Source: Thelonectria olida
Taxonomy: Eukaryota > Ascomycota > Sordariomycetes > Hypocreales > Nectriaceae
DNA: 64,000 bases
Assembly (NCBI GenBank): GCA_020736575.1
Contig: JAGPYM010000012.1
Span: 124,001-188,000, forward strand
Reading direction: 5' to 3'
The position numbers and the translations under genes are program-made. Below the pieces are notes generated by a model that saw nothing but the letters and a program-made list of their open reading frames with translations, was not told the DNA's origin and did no database searches. Positions 9,963 to 21,617 of this stretch are shown piece after piece. The stretch's first letter is position 1, and every line of letters starts with the position of its first letter.

Positions 9963-11512
9963 ATGTGTGAAGACGAGCCCACGCAGCCCGCTGGCACCAC
10001 GTCGCCTCCAGCAGGCACCGTTGGCATTCTCCCAGCCCAGCACTGGGCGCAAGCTGCTCAAGTTAGTGATCTTAGATTTGGTCGATTGACTGCCAGTGGA
10101 GATGGTTTACTCAGATGTTCACCCTAGGACCAAGCTGATGATAATGACGATGCCGATTCAACCCTTGACGCCGATAACGCCTCGTCAACTGCCTCGATTA
10201 CCTCCAGCATCCTTCAGTACAGGACAATCCAGGGCAGGTCTTATCACAGCGAGCAGGGCAACGCGCAATATTGGTGCGCCACTTCCTTACGCTGAACATG
10301 CATTTATCGAAACAGACTGACTTTTGTGATGCTAGGGGCTCTAATGATGAGCGCCAAAATGAAGTAATGGACATCAAGTCAGTTCCGCTTTTCTACTGTT
10401 GACCGAATAGTGACTGATTTCAACGATAGCCACCACACCCTAACCCTTGGAGTCGGGGGCAAGCTTCATTTGGCGCCGTTGGAGACAGATAAGCTCAAGG
10501 TAGGACGAAAAATCACATGGTCTTAGGAATGGCTCAGTACGGCTGACACTTGCTTAGAAAGTTCTCGACATTGGAACTGGGACAGGTGAGTGAAGCTGAC
10601 CAAGGTGTGTATCGTGAGACAAGCTGATATCTCCCCCGTTGATAGGTATTTGGGCCATGTGAGTATTTTGTGTCAGGCCTCAGTTCGCAAGATCCAGCTC
10701 AGCTCACCTCGATAGCGACTTTGCCGACGAGTATCCCAACGCAGAGGTAGTCGGAACGGACCTTTCACCCATCCAACCCTCATGGGTTCCGCCAAACTTG
10801 CAATTGTACGTGTCACTCATGTGACTACGAGGAAGAGCAGTCTAGAACTAACGACTGGGCACAGCGAGATTGAAGACTGCACTCGCGAATGGACCTTTGC
10901 CACCGACTCTGCTGATTACATCCACATGCGATGGCTCGTTGGCAGCATCAAAGACTGGGACGGGCTCTTTGCCCAGGCGTTTCGTGTTTGCCGTCCTGGC
11001 GGCTGGTTCGAAACGTTTGAGACGTCGTCAATCATCACCAGCGACGACAACACGGTCGAGGAGGACTCGGCAATGGGGCAATGGGGGAAGTTCTTTATTG
11101 AGGGGGCAAAGAAGATCGGGGCCAGCTTCACTGTAATCGAGGACGGCACACAGCGACAGGCGCTGGAGGCAGCGGGTTTTGTCAACATTCAAGAGTTCGA
11201 GTTCAAGGTGAGCATCACTTCAGTTCCTTCGGCAATCATAACTCGCTGACAACCCTTGATTAGAACCCTCTTGGTGACTGGCCAAAAGACGCCACCCTGA
11301 AGGAAATGGGCCGATATGCCAGGTTCGGCCTCGAGAGCGATTCTGAGGGATTCGTCTTGTTCATGGCGCACACGCTGGGTTGGTCGAGGGAAGAGATCCA
11401 GGTTTACATTGCGCACCTCCGACGTGAGCTGCGATCTGGCAAGCATCATGGGTATTACAGGCAAAAGGTTCTTTGGGGTCAAAAGCCCGAACAAGCTCAA
11501 TCCGAGGCTTGA
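9963..11512 (+). CDS. LaeA-like SAM methyltransferase (nine exons)
   Basis: Exons: 9963-10061, 10128-10273, 10336-10377, 10430-10499, 10558-10585, 10646-10658, 10716-10805, 10865-11207, 11264-11512. All junctions are GT-AG and in phase, giving 359 residues. The assembled text has '[13 protein letters not shown]', then [19 protein letters not shown] with 'GTGTGIWAIDFADEYP', '[19 protein letters not shown]', '[15 protein letters not shown]' and [11 protein letters not shown]. This is the pattern of the LaeA/TAM-domain family of fungal methyltransferases. LaeA itself is a nuclear regulator of secondary metabolism, but most paralogues of this type have unknown roles. The N-terminus is acidic and low in complexity. 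An exon of only 13 nt encodes part of the GIWAI motif. Confidence 0.9.
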
Positions 11513-12959
11513 GTTGATTCTTATCCACACAAAGGAGGAGACTCATTTATTGATAGTGTTTCTTTTTTTTTTTCTTTTTTCTTTTTCCTCAGGAGGTCTT
11601 TACATCAATCCGCAGAGGACTTCGATGAATCTCATGAAAGTCTGATACATCATCTGTGACTCCGTGACATTTTTCGCAACATTAACTTTACGTCTATCAT
11701 CTTCTATCAAGATATAAACGAACCTCTTCTAATTCTTTTCCTTTGTTTTTTGTTTCATTCTGTTGAGACTCGCGTCTCGGCAATGTCGTCGTGAGCATGG
11801 ACCTTGTCGATCGACCTCCCTGCGAATTGGGGAGAAGAAGATCTGCATGAAGAAATTGGGCAAAGCAAGATCATTAAGCCTTCGACGTCGATCAAAGGAC
11901 GCAGGGCGAGATTTCACTATTTGTGAAACAAGAAACGGGTCATGGGGACGTCCCGTTATTTATTTAGATACTCGATTATTAGCCTCATATGATAAGTTGT
12001 GGTCCTCAAGAATCTTTGACGTAAGGTAAGAATGCGGCCATTTCAATGTAGGGGGTCGAAGTAATGGGACCTCCTAGCCATTTTAAGTGTCTTTTATGCA
12101 GTCCATGAGTCTTGGGCGACCTTCTCAGTGAGGACGACACAGTCAGGTCTCTTATAGGGAAAAGCATCAGCACTAATACTGGCACTGCCACACCGAAGCT
12201 CCGAGATCGACAGATTGGCCCTTTAGTTAGCTACCATAGCTGCTCTGTCCCCCTCCGCGATGTGTGATTAGGGCTTGATCGCCAGTCTCACACTTCTGGA
12301 TCAAAGGCAAAGCTCACGGTCCACGAGAAGATGGGTCACGTCTCGGAGATAACTATGTAACTAGCCCTATATTGGCAGCGACGCAACCGCAGGGGTGAGC
12401 CTGTCAGAGCGATCATAGCAACGTGACTCCTCTGAGCCATTTACAAGCTTGTTGCTGGGCGAGCAATCGGATGTTTCTCGTTCCCATGCTCTCAATCTCT
12501 TGAATGTGGCACGGCGGCAACTTGACTTACAGTAGCAGGCGCTCATTTGATGGCATTCGCATTCTCGAATGGGGTTTCATTGGTCGTTCACAGTGTGACG
12601 TTGCAGCGTAAACATATTGGTTTCATTCAAAGGGTAGGGTTGCACCGATGGATGCCAACTTAGTCCGAACTGAGCACATGTGCACCTTACGTGAGCTTCC
12701 TCCGCATCCATCGTCGACTTGCTTCGACCATGTTACCATGCCCATGATGAATTCCCCGGGCTCCGGGGGAATGGACAGGGATGCATCGCTCCTAATACGA
12801 GCTGTTTTGATGTACATCAATCCGACAAGTGAGACATGTAAGGCCCGTAATAATCTCACCGCGCTGCTCTTCTTCCCGCTTCGCATTCGTGAGTTTGTGA
12901 TTCAACTCGTCCAACGACAATCAGATCAATCTCTCAGCCGGAAAGTCTCTGTACTCAAG
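11513..12959. other. Intergenic region with pyrimidine tract
   Basis: A long T-rich tract lies at about 11561-11592. The frame of the downstream secreted protein stays open upstream to 12648, but that extension lacks protein-like character and would bury the signal peptide. No gene is seen. Confidence 0.5.
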
Positions 12960-13634
12960 ATGCGTTGCTCTGTCGCATCTCTTCTCGCCATTTCAGGGGT
13001 GGCCATGTCCGCCAGCGTGCCGTCAGTGAGGGTCCCAGCATGCCCCAAAGTCGGCACCATCTCGTACTCCAAGTCGGTCCCCGACAAGACCGACTTTCCT
13101 CTCACCAAAGTCGACCTTTGTTACACCAAAGATTCAATCTCGCTGACGTTCAAGGCGTACAATGAGACCAATTTCTACTTTGACCCCAGCCAGGGCACCA
13201 ACGACGACATTTGGGAGTACGAGGTCATGGAGGCCTTCATCTACAAGGGCACCGACGACCCGCAGACATATCTCGAATTTGAAGTCAACCCCAACAACGC
13301 GACGTATCAAGCATTCATCTATAACCCGTCCAAGGATAGGGCCGAGGGCGCGCCATTTGATCACTTCTTCGTCTCGGACCCCGCTGCTGATGGCTTCTCC
13401 GCAGTCACCACGCTGAACAAGGCTGCTGAGACTTGGGTCAGCCGTGCCACGATTCCTCTGGGCTTGTTCAATGTCGACAGCGGTTGTGCAAAGGGCACTA
13501 GGTGGAGGATGAACTTCTTTCGAACTGTCACCAGCCCTTCGACGTACCCTGACCAGGAACTGGGTGCTTGGAGCCCTCCGAACAAAGCTAGTTTCCACAT
13601 TACCAAGTATTTTGGCCATGTTCAATTTGTCTAG
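12960..13634 (+). CDS. Secreted protein with CBM9-like carbohydrate-binding domain
   Basis: An intronless protein of 224 residues from the chosen ATG. The start was set at 12960 because the next residues (MRCSVASLLAISGVAMSASV) form a good signal peptide; an in-frame extension to 12648 exists but is unlikely. The mature protein shows the CBM9-like beta-sandwich pattern found in many secreted fungal proteins: ISLTFKAYNETNFYFDP, 'NDDIWEYEVMEAFI' (the conserved 'W..E..E.F' of the family), 'YLEFEVNPNNATY' and RATIPLGLF. Its likely role is extracellular binding of plant or fungal glycans. Two N-glycosylation sequons are present (NETN, NNAT). Confidence 0.82.
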   Translation: MRCSVASLLAISGVAMSASVPSVRVPACPKVGTISYSKSVPDKTDFPLTKVDLCYTKDSISLTFKAYNETNFYFDPSQGTNDDIWEYEVMEAFIYKGTDDPQTYLEFEVNPNNATYQAFIYNPSKDRAEGAPFDHFFVSDPAADGFSAVTTLNKAAETWVSRATIPLGLFNVDSGCAKGTRWRMNFFRTVTSPSTYPDQELGAWSPPNKASFHITKYFGHVQFV

Positions 13635-13780
13635 TTGCGCTTAGGAATAGCTGGGAGTGAGAGATGTGGTGTGAATATTGACTATGAGGATACGAGAAGG
13701 GAAGATTTCCACAGTTGAATGCAGAGACAGTTGCATTGGAGCAGATTTAAATAGTTGCAGGTAATATACGCGGTCCGTGT

Positions 13781-15598
13781 TTACCACATGGTTCTTCCAG
13801 TCTTGACCTGGGTATGGAAACCATCCAACTCCTCTCCCAGTTTGACGACCAGATCTAGCAACATCTGGTCACACCCGGCACCACCAATCAGTCCAACGCT
13901 GACCGGCAGCTCCTCTTCACGCAAGCTCACACTCGAGTTGTACTTTCGAACCCCAATGGGCAACGCAAAATCTGGCAAACCAGCTAGAGCCGCCTGCAGG
14001 GTGTTGACATACGATGAAGAGGGTGAGGCAGCAGATTTGAGGGAGTCGTCTCGGTATAGCTCAAGTCCTGAGCCGAGCGGGTAAAGAACCAGGGCATCTT
14101 CACAGCTCGGTACGAGCTGCGAGGTGTACCATTCTCTGTAGACTTTGAGATGGCGAACCGCCTCCTCGTAGCTCACATCATCAATTTGACTCGCGATAGC
14201 AAGGCCGCTGCGAGGAACAGGATTGATGAATGGGAATCGCCCGAATTGTGCTTGGTACTCGGCGATGAACGGTTCGCCCACGGCCCGCCATTGATCCCGG
14301 ATCAGAACATAAGGGTAACTACTTGTGAAAGCAGCGAGCCCTTCCTTGTTGCCAGTATGTTGAATGAATGATTTGTTTGTGTTGACATGCTCGACCTTAG
14401 CATCGAGAAGCGTTGAGAGATCCTTGATGAACTTCTCAAATATGGGCATGGATGCCTCATTCGGGGACGGCCAGAACTCCTCCGGCAGCACGATGCGCTT
14501 CGGAAACGACGTGTAACTGGCCTTGGCCTTGAACCAGCTTGTATACGCCATCCGCAGCAGTTTTGCATCCCGCGCCATCAAGCCCGGTGTGTCCATACTG
14601 GCAGAGATGGGCAAGATGCCGTCGAGGGGCAAGCTCGCGTTGGTGATTCGCATACCGAAAAGGCCGTTTGCCATCGAAGGCCCTCGAAGGGACCCGGTAG
14701 TGTCGGTTCCCGTGCCGAGGTCCAACCAGTCATATGAGGCCAGCGCTGCGCCAGTACCGCAGGACGAAGACGATGGGCTTTGATAGCCGTCGCCTCGGGG
14801 ATTGAACGGCGCGAGCTGGTCCACGTAGTTTGCCGTGGGCACCTCGCCTGCGGCAAACTGCGCCGTCTTGACCTTGCCGACGATGACGGCGCCCAAATCG
14901 ACGAGCCGCTGTAGGGACGAAGCTGTCCCGTTGGCAGGCGGGTAGAGGACAAAGTAGGCGCGCGAGCCGGCGCCTGTCTTGATTCCCTTGAGGTCAAAGA
15001 TATCCTTGACTGCTAGGCGCAGTCCCGAAAGAGGCCGTTTCTTGGAAGGCTTTGGGTAGTAATGGCGTGAGGGGACTGGGATGCTGATGGCTGCGTTGAC
15101 GCTCTCGCCAACTGCTGCGACGGACGGTATGTATGTTCCATCTTCGCCTTCGATCACACCCTGGACGAAAGCCATGTTGTAATCAAGATATAACCTATAC
15201 ACTCTAGTGAAGGAGCCTGACGGATGAAGGAAGTATGGTCCAGGGGGCAGGTCTCCTTGAGATGTCGAAACAAAAATCTCGACACCGGTAGATTTGAGAT
15301 GCTGTTTGATCGTATTCGACAACTGGGCTCCTACAGGGAGAATGAGGGTCGACAGGAAAGAGCTGGAAATGACATCGTCGCCGTCTAGGAACTCCTTGAG
15401 TTTCTTTTCTAGATCGTTTACCGATGAAGGTAGTTTGTTGAGATAAGTCGCTGGCAACACGTTGTCGAGCTTGGAATGTTTTCCAATGCTCACGGAGCCT
15501 GCAACAAATTCCGGAGAGTAGAAGGATGTGCCATTGAGTTGAAGAACAGTCGAGGCGGCAACTATCTGGACAAAGGCGAGCAAAAGGGAGAAGTGCAT
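13781..15598 (-). CDS. Secreted amidase (amidase signature family)
   Basis: A single exon encoding 605 residues from the ATG at 15598, chosen because it opens a signal peptide (MHFSLLLAFVQIVAAS). The frame extends 24 codons further upstream. The amidase signature Ser-cisSer-Lys triad is readable: Lys about 198 in 'LAVKDIFDLKG', the cis-Ser in SPSSSSCGTGAA (about 277-279) and the nucleophile Ser about 303 in 'GTDTTGSLRGPS'. An N-terminal region of about 170 residues precedes the amidase core and resembles the extra domain of fungal scytalone-dehydratase-like/amidase fusions; that detail is inference. The enzyme probably hydrolyses extracellular amides; the substrate is unknown. Confidence 0.88.
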   Translation of the reverse strand: MHFSLLLAFVQIVAASTVLQLNGTSFYSPEFVAGSVSIGKHSKLDNVLPATYLNKLPSSVNDLEKKLKEFLDGDDVISSSFLSTLILPVGAQLSNTIKQHLKSTGVEIFVSTSQGDLPPGPYFLHPSGSFTRVYRLYLDYNMAFVQGVIEGEDGTYIPSVAAVGESVNAAISIPVPSRHYYPKPSKKRPLSGLRLAVKDIFDLKGIKTGAGSRAYFVLYPPANGTASSLQRLVDLGAVIVGKVKTAQFAAGEVPTANYVDQLAPFNPRGDGYQSPSSSSCGTGAALASYDWLDLGTGTDTTGSLRGPSMANGLFGMRITNASLPLDGILPISASMDTPGLMARDAKLLRMAYTSWFKAKASYTSFPKRIVLPEEFWPSPNEASMPIFEKFIKDLSTLLDAKVEHVNTNKSFIQHTGNKEGLAAFTSSYPYVLIRDQWRAVGEPFIAEYQAQFGRFPFINPVPRSGLAIASQIDDVSYEEAVRHLKVYREWYTSQLVPSCEDALVLYPLGSGLELYRDDSLKSAASPSSSYVNTLQAALAGLPDFALPIGVRKYNSSVSLREEELPVSVGLIGGAGCDQMLLDLVVKLGEELDGFHTQVKTGRTMW

Positions 15599-16530
15599 GG
15601 CGACAAAGGCTATTCCCGAAGACAGAAGGGTTGATGCAATTGAAGAATCTACTATTAAGCAGTTGCCCACTGGCCCTCCTGAAATATATACACGCGCTCA
15701 AACATGAAGAGAATGGCACCTCGCTCATTTGGATCGGCCCCGTGGCCATACGATGCCACTATTCAAGTGCTTTAGACCGCAAGTATTCCCTCATACTGAT
15801 ATGCGGGGAGGAAACCCGGGCAAAAGATATTTGATCCTTCGTGCGCACTAATGTCCCCCCCTGCGCAGGAAATGATTGGATGGCGTTAACGGAACGAGTT
15901 CACCGTGAAGTTGAACTGAGAGATTTATGGGCGGTTATGTCATAAGCCAAGACACAGTGCTTCGGGACCGGCTGCCCAGCTCGGGACCGAGTGCAAGCTT
16001 CAAATAGGAAGGTCCAGAAATGGCTCTGCTATTGAGGGCTTCTTCGAATCTCCAAATATTATTATATCGTTGATCCCGCATAGCCAATTGACTCTCGAAA
16101 GTACGACCGTGGATGTTCAGATGTACAATTTGTAAGGAGGGATGCTAATAGTTAAGATCTGAAGGACAATTCACACAAGCCCAGTGCTTCAATATCCGTA
16201 CTACCCATGGATGTCATTATGCCTATTGTATTTCGCTTACGCTACCCAGAGTGAAGTCCACCGAGTCCCCAAGTCAATGGAATGAACGGGTGGTTAGGCT
16301 GCAAGGTAGCTGGTCGAAGTAGTGATTGACTCTTCAAAGCTATCTTGATATGTCGCATGCCGATTCTCCACAATAAACAGCATCAACCATCTTGTGCTGG
16401 GTGCCCATCGGTTGTCCCTCTGCCGCCATCCGGCCTCATGCTTGCATAATGAAGAGACACAGCGCAAAGCGAAGGGTGTGAGTTATCATCGCTCCCCAAC
16501 CTCTCGCTCTAGGAGTGCGTTACCCCTACC
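15599..16530. other. Promoter region of the amidase and 3' flank of the reticulon gene
   Basis: Apart from a TATA box at 15683-15690 (listed separately), I see no gene or repeat in this stretch. Confidence 0.5.
15683..15690 (-). promoter_or_regulatory. TATA box of the amidase gene
   Basis: TATATATT on the minus strand, 85 bases upstream of the chosen start at 15598. This supports that start. Confidence 0.5.
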
Positions 16531-17972
16531 CTAACCAATTATGTCTGGTACCGTCCAGTCCCTGTTACCCTTGCGACCAGAGGTCCTCTTGTCAGGAGTC
16601 TGACCTGGACTAGAATATGCTGTATTCTCCAGGTGCTCGAAGGCAGACTTAGGGTAGTCGGCCTTGCTGGTGATGTTGTCGTCAGCCGCCTGCTGCGTCG
16701 CGCCCCCTTTAGTGATGCCAGGGATCTGTGGAGCCATCTGCTTCGTGGTTTCGACTGCGCTGTTCGCTGCCCCGACGGTGGCTTCAGAGACATCGGAGGC
16801 GATATTCTTGGCCCGTGTGGACAGGTCGCCGACAGCTTCTTTTCCGCCTTGAGCCATGTCCTCAGTGGGCTGGTCGATGTATATTCCAGAATCTCGCGCC
16901 TTGTGCGTAACCTTCTTCTTGCTCTTCTGGGCGAGCGCAGTTCCCTTGTCAGCAGCCGCGCTGGCCAACTCTCCAGTGCGTGCCTTTGCGTCACGGGTTA
17001 CTTCGCGCCCGCGGGGTGACATGACGAGAGAAGCAATGTAGACCGAGGTCAGGCACAGCACGGATATGCCAAACGGAGATATGACTTTGATTAGCCAATA
17101 CAAGGCGGTGCAGCCGATGAAAGCCTGGCTATACGTTAGCTCACAGATACGGTCGCACTGCTGATCCATATTCTGGACGACAACTTACACCGAGAGTGTA
17201 GTCCAGATCTTGGCCAAAGATGATTCGCTGGATGTGCACTGCGGCATACTGGATAAAGTCGTGGATGTCTTTCAGTGTGGCATTGAGGGTTGACTCTGGA
17301 AACTGCTTATACTCCTTGGGTCGCAGACGGGCGAGGAAGGTGTTGGGCCCGAACACCCGGCCAGCGAATTCCATGGCAGAGACGGCTGAGAAATTGGAGT
17401 CAACGTGGGTTCCCTACATCGAAGATCGTGCAAGCGTGAGCTGGCATACCTCCAAGAGTCGTCGCAGCGGCCTTCAGGGCGAATTTGGTCAGAGGGAGGT
17501 AGTGTATTCCGAACAGAAAGCTCAGAACAACCATGTATGAGCCGAGGGTGCGAACTGGGTCTTCCCACTGCCGACATATATGAGCAATCGACTCTGTAGC
17601 CAGAGATTTTGGGAAAAGAACCTACACTCATGTACTTGTAGAGGCTGTCTTGGTGAGCTGTGGTGCGGCAAGTGTTAGCGATGCTCTGCCTGCTCCTCAA
17701 TTGTCCCTCGTATGCCATTCGCACCTATCATCTCCTTCAATGGCCCAGAGTCTCTTCGTCTATTATGGTCTTCGGGATGTCCCTTTTCGTTTAACGACTC
17801 TCGGATTGCTGAAGTGACTAGAAATAAGCGAGATGAGCATTTGACGACGGGGCTTTTGGCAAACTCGTCAAGGCTTACGCTTCGTTGTGTCTGCTTCGGA
17901 ATGTCGAGCACCGTCGGGCTGGACAGGCTGGACGGGCAGAATGGGCATAGCGACGTCGGCTGGTCCACTCAT
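16531..17972 (-). CDS. Reticulon-like ER membrane protein
   Basis: Six exons on the minus strand: 17972-17879, 17817-17725, 17657-17626, 17567-17450, 17385-17189, 17124-16531. All are in phase, giving 375 residues. Reticulons shape ER tubules through two hydrophobic hairpins. The first is at about residues 80-120 (YMVVLSFLFGIHYLPL ... 'AVSAMEFAGRVF'). The linker holds 'LRPKEYKQFPESTLNATLKD', as in fungal Rtn1 ('RP..Y..iP..tle'). The second hairpin is at about 179-213 (AFIGCTALYWLIK ... TSVYIASLV). The C-terminal 160 residues are Lys/Ala-rich, with repeated Ala-Asp helices resembling LEA-type sequence, longer than in yeast Rtn1. The first two exons are the least certain. Confidence 0.82.
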
Positions 17973-18497
17973 GATGGCGGTGTTGGTTGGCTGCGGAAGA
18001 TGTTCGTAGTTGTGGAATATCCTTTGATGAGAATTGACTTTGCAAGGGGTAAGTTAATGAATGGAAAGAGCAGTGGTACGGTTTTGGCTGGCAGTCGTCG
18101 CTTTCTATGTGGACAATGGGCGGAAGTGCAGTGCGTCATGTTGATGTTGGTTGATGAGATCATGACGATCTGTGCGATGACATATATGGCGGTCATTTAG
18201 CATTCCCCATTTGAAGTGACAACTGGGCAACAAGTTTCAACTAGCACTACCCCTCTTTTGCGAGTACATGTAGGGGTACAACATCGATTGACCTTTGGAC
18301 ATGATCACGTTTGCACGTTCTGCCTTATCGGCTAGTGAGTGTCGCTCCGATCCTCTGTTGTCGAGATGATGTCAGTCGCTAGTGCGCTAAATTCCTATAC
18401 TTGGCTACACAATCTGCATGCGGGAGGGCTAGTTATTGAAGTCATGGTAGGCTTGTGACGAGACATCAGCCCCAATCCAGCATACCGTCATGTCCAT
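17973..18497. other. Upstream region of the reticulon-like gene
   Basis: The space between the reticulon start and the stop of the NmrA-like gene. No gene or clear element is seen. Confidence 0.45.
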
Positions 18498-19418
18498 CTA
18501 GGCCGGAAGGCACTCCAGAAGCGCCGCCTTTTCCCTCTGCAGCGCCGTTTCGAGCGAATTGAAGGGAATCCCGAACTTTGCCTGCACCTCTTCGGCAGCT
18601 GCTACAACAGAACTGAAATCCTTGCCGCTTGCCCAGAGCTGAAATCGCTGGCCCACAACAGTGGCTTTCGCCGCCTCAATTTCCTCCGGGGTCCTCTTCC
18701 TCACCCGGACGTCTCTGCCGCTGACTTTGACGAGAATGTCGCGGACCTCTTCAACCGTCAGATTTTCTTTGGCGAGGGCAAGCTCTTGGCCGCCGAATTT
18801 GGCCGGATCCTGCAACGCGGCGGCGGCATACTTGCCAATGTCGTGGGCGTCGGTATGGGGCATTCTGGCCCCATCGTCGAAGGCGTGATCAAGCTCTTTG
18901 TGCGTCGGAAGTCGGGGAAAGTTGCCATAGGCGTTTGGCACCAGGTAGTCGAAATGGATGAAGCCGGGTCGAAGAATGGTGTAGGCTTTGAAACCGGCTT
19001 CGCGCACGGTGTCCTCGACGGCCGACTTGGAGGTATAGTAGCCGCGAAGGTCATACTCGTCTATCAGAGCATCATCCCACAGAGACTTGTTGCCAGTGCA
19101 CATGGTCGTAGAGGCGACGATGCTCTCAACTCCCGCCTCCTTGCATGCGTCGACGACGGCCTTGGCCTGCTGGGCTTCCAGGCCCGGGATGGGAAAAGTG
19201 TTCAAGAAAACTCCCTTACAGCCTTTGGCTGCTTGGAGAATTTCTTCAAAGTTCTTGCTTTCCCCCTTGAACACGGTGACTGCTGGATCCTTCAGGACTG
19301 GCGGAATGCTCTGAGGGTTGCGCACAACGGCATGGATTTTGGCACCTGCGGCCAGAAGATGGGTGATGGTCCATTGGCTTTGTTTGCCGGTTGCTTGGGT
19401 GATGAGATAGGTGGCCAT
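18498..19418 (-). CDS. NmrA-like NAD(P)-binding reductase
   Basis: An intronless protein of 306 residues. It starts with a Rossmann strand-loop, 'YLITQATGKQSQWTITHLL'. The usual glycine motif of NmrA proteins (GATGxQG) is altered: the first Gly is Gln and the third is Ser. Then follow 'KIHAVVRNPQ', GCKGVFLNTFPIPGLE, 'VESIVASTTM', 'YYTSKSAVEDTVREAG' and YTILRPGFI, all as expected for the NmrA/isoflavone-reductase-like atypical SDR group. Members are redox sensors or small-molecule reductases in the cytosol. It diverges from a Zn2Cys6 regulator 496 bases away, so the two may be co-regulated. Confidence 0.88.
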   Translation of the reverse strand: MATYLITQATGKQSQWTITHLLAAGAKIHAVVRNPQSIPPVLKDPAVTVFKGESKNFEEILQAAKGCKGVFLNTFPIPGLEAQQAKAVVDACKEAGVESIVASTTMCTGNKSLWDDALIDEYDLRGYYTSKSAVEDTVREAGFKAYTILRPGFIHFDYLVPNAYGNFPRLPTHKELDHAFDDGARMPHTDAHDIGKYAAAALQDPAKFGGQELALAKENLTVEEVRDILVKVSGRDVRVRKRTPEEIEAAKATVVGQRFQLWASGKDFSSVVAAAEEVQAKFGIPFNSLETALQREKAALLECLPA

Positions 19419-19914
19419 GGTGAAAGATGGTTTATAAAACGCAATGAATATGAGGGTGAACGTGATTTTGTGATTCGGGAGTAGTTCTGATGTGAATCTA
19501 AGATCTGAGTCTTTGAGGAGCTGAGCTCGCCATATTTATAGAGGCGTCCATTAAAGACGACGACGATATCGACGACGATGTCCCAACTGCACTCGGAGCC
19601 AAGTTCCTCCTTGAATCCCTGATGTCTCGTCTCATTACAAATCCGTGAGTTTGGGATATTAAGGGAAGTGGGATCCAAGTATCCTGATGTTGGAGGCGTC
19701 CAATGAATGTCGAATAGCCGACTAGCGCAGCTCGCAGAAAGTTGCATCTGGTGGGCTGGGCCGGGGAGACCGGGATGGCACAGCCCAACAACGCGACGAT
19801 AAAGAGACGGCTCCATCCCAAGCAACTTTGTGCGAACGACTTCCTCGCTCTTTATTCCGAATTTATGTGAATCATTGGCTGCACAGATCAAACTTGGCTT
19901 CGGAGATAATTACC
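19419..19914. promoter_or_regulatory. Divergent promoter, NmrA-like gene / Zn2Cys6 regulator
   Basis: A 496-base head-to-head spacer. On the minus strand TATAAATA lies at 19533-19540, 115 bases before the NmrA-like start. No equally good TATA is seen on the plus side. Confidence 0.55.
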
Positions 19915-21617
19915 ATGTCCGCTGATACAATCAGGGCGAAAAAAGGCTGTTGGTCGTGCAAAGGTAAGATTATTGATAATCATCCCCCAGCCCCTGGAAC
20001 ATCTCTCGCCTAACAGCGCTTCCTCAGCCCGAAAGGTCCAATGCGATCGACGTCTGCCTACTTGCCAGAAATGCGCTCGAGCTCGACGAGAGTGTCAGGG
20101 TTATGGGCTTCGGCTGTCATGGCCGAGAGACGGCGACAAGAAGCGTGCCATTACGGGCACATCGCCAGAAGCCAGAAGCCGAGGCATTGTTGTGCGCCTG
20201 GGGACTGACCTCGCGTTCGTCAACACAACTTGGCGGGACATCGAACTGCATCGTCATCTGTCCTTGCAGACCGCGATGCGGCCTCTCCGCCTGGTCCAAC
20301 CTACTCTTTTGTCGAGGCAGCCTCAGTCCATAGTGAAGCATGTAGACCTAGTGCAGTACTTCCACGAGGACGCTCACCTCTCGTTGGTCACCTTTGATTC
20401 AACCACACAACACGTTCGAGACTCCCTGATGCGCATGGCCCTATCACATGACACCCTTCCGGGACGCGCTCTTTTCTACGCCCTGCTTGCCGTCTCCTCT
20501 CTCCGCCGCAGCGGACTCCACCAGGAGACTGTGCAGTTCAAGGTCTATGCCCTCCATGCCCTCTCTGCGTCTGCACGAGAGGGGGCCCTGAGCCCGATCG
20601 AAGCCATGCAACATGTTGGCGCATGTATGCTCCTCAGCACGTTCGAGGTGGGTTACAGCACACGTACCAAGAGAGCCGGAAGTTTCAACTAACCACCAGT
20701 CTGTTCAGATCCTGCTGCCGTCCGAGAGCTCTGGCGAATGGCTTCATTATACTAGAGGAGCCGTGGACATCATCGAAGGAACTGGCCTCGAACAGAAGCT
20801 GGACAAAAGCAAGATGAACCATCTCCTGGATTGGGTCTACTATCACAATGCACTCTCCAGGTTTGCCATGTACCATTGGCGCCACGACTCAGTGGCTCTA
20901 AGTGCCGCCGATGCGAAGGGCTCGGATCCCCAAGCCGTCCAGTATCCGCCGTTGGTGAAAAACAGGCCCGTATGTTGACTGGCGATATTCAGTTACAATC
21001 TTATCGTATTACTTGCTAATAGCCAAGCGTAGATATCACCTTCTCGGAATCCTGCGCATGAAATACTGAACTTGCTTTCCGAGACATGCAACACGTTGCT
21101 CGATCCACGAGACCCCAAAAGCCTCACTGAGGAATACAAGGCTCGCCTAAAGGCACTTGAACAAAGAATCAGGAACGTTCCTACCACACAAACCTCAGCA
21201 AACGCCGATAGCGACGCCGATGCCAGGCTCCCAGTGGTGGTAGAGCTGTACCAGATATCCACCCTCATCTATCTCGTACGCGCCTCAGAGAGCCCATGGG
21301 AGCCATCAGCGATGCTGGAGTCTTTAGTAGTCAGGGCATTTGCCATAGCCGCCGCGACTTCTCCCTGCCGCCACTTTTTTCCCTTGTTCATCGTAGCCTG
21401 CGAGGCGCGGACGGACGAGCAACGAGCCTTTGTTATCAATGTGATAGATAAGACTGCGAAAGGCGCTCATATGCGTAGCATGGAGCAGCTGAGAGCGGAG
21501 ATTGAGTCCATTTGGGTGCAGCAGGATCTCTATTCCGACAGTGAATTATTGGTGGACTACATTGGATTGATGAATGCTGTAGTCAGCTCAAATAACACGA
21601 TACCCTCCTACGCATAG
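19915..21617 (+). CDS. Zn2Cys6 transcription factor
   Basis: Exons 19915-19963, 20028-20647, 20709-20969, 21033-21617, giving 504 residues. The first intron splits the zinc cluster, as is common. The joined cluster reads CWSCKARKVQCDRR then LPTCQKCARARREC, with spacing C-x2-C-x6-C-x6-C-x2-C-x6-C at residues about 12-40. The rest resembles the 'fungal specific transcription factor domain 2' group: 'DLVQYFHEDAHLSLVTF', 'ALFYALLAVSSLRRSG', and a C-terminal FFPLFIVACEARTDEQR (the family's 'F.pl.iag.ea'). It is a nuclear DNA-binding regulator, probably of its neighbours. It starts 496 bases from the NmrA-like gene and is followed by a reductase on the same strand. Confidence 0.92.

Noticed and set aside
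12648..12959. N-terminal extension of the CBM9-like protein
   Set aside because: It would put a good signal peptide inside the protein; its text is not conserved-looking.
18786..19484. 232-codon frame opposite the NmrA-like gene
   Set aside because: It overlaps a well-supported gene in full and has no recognisable domain.
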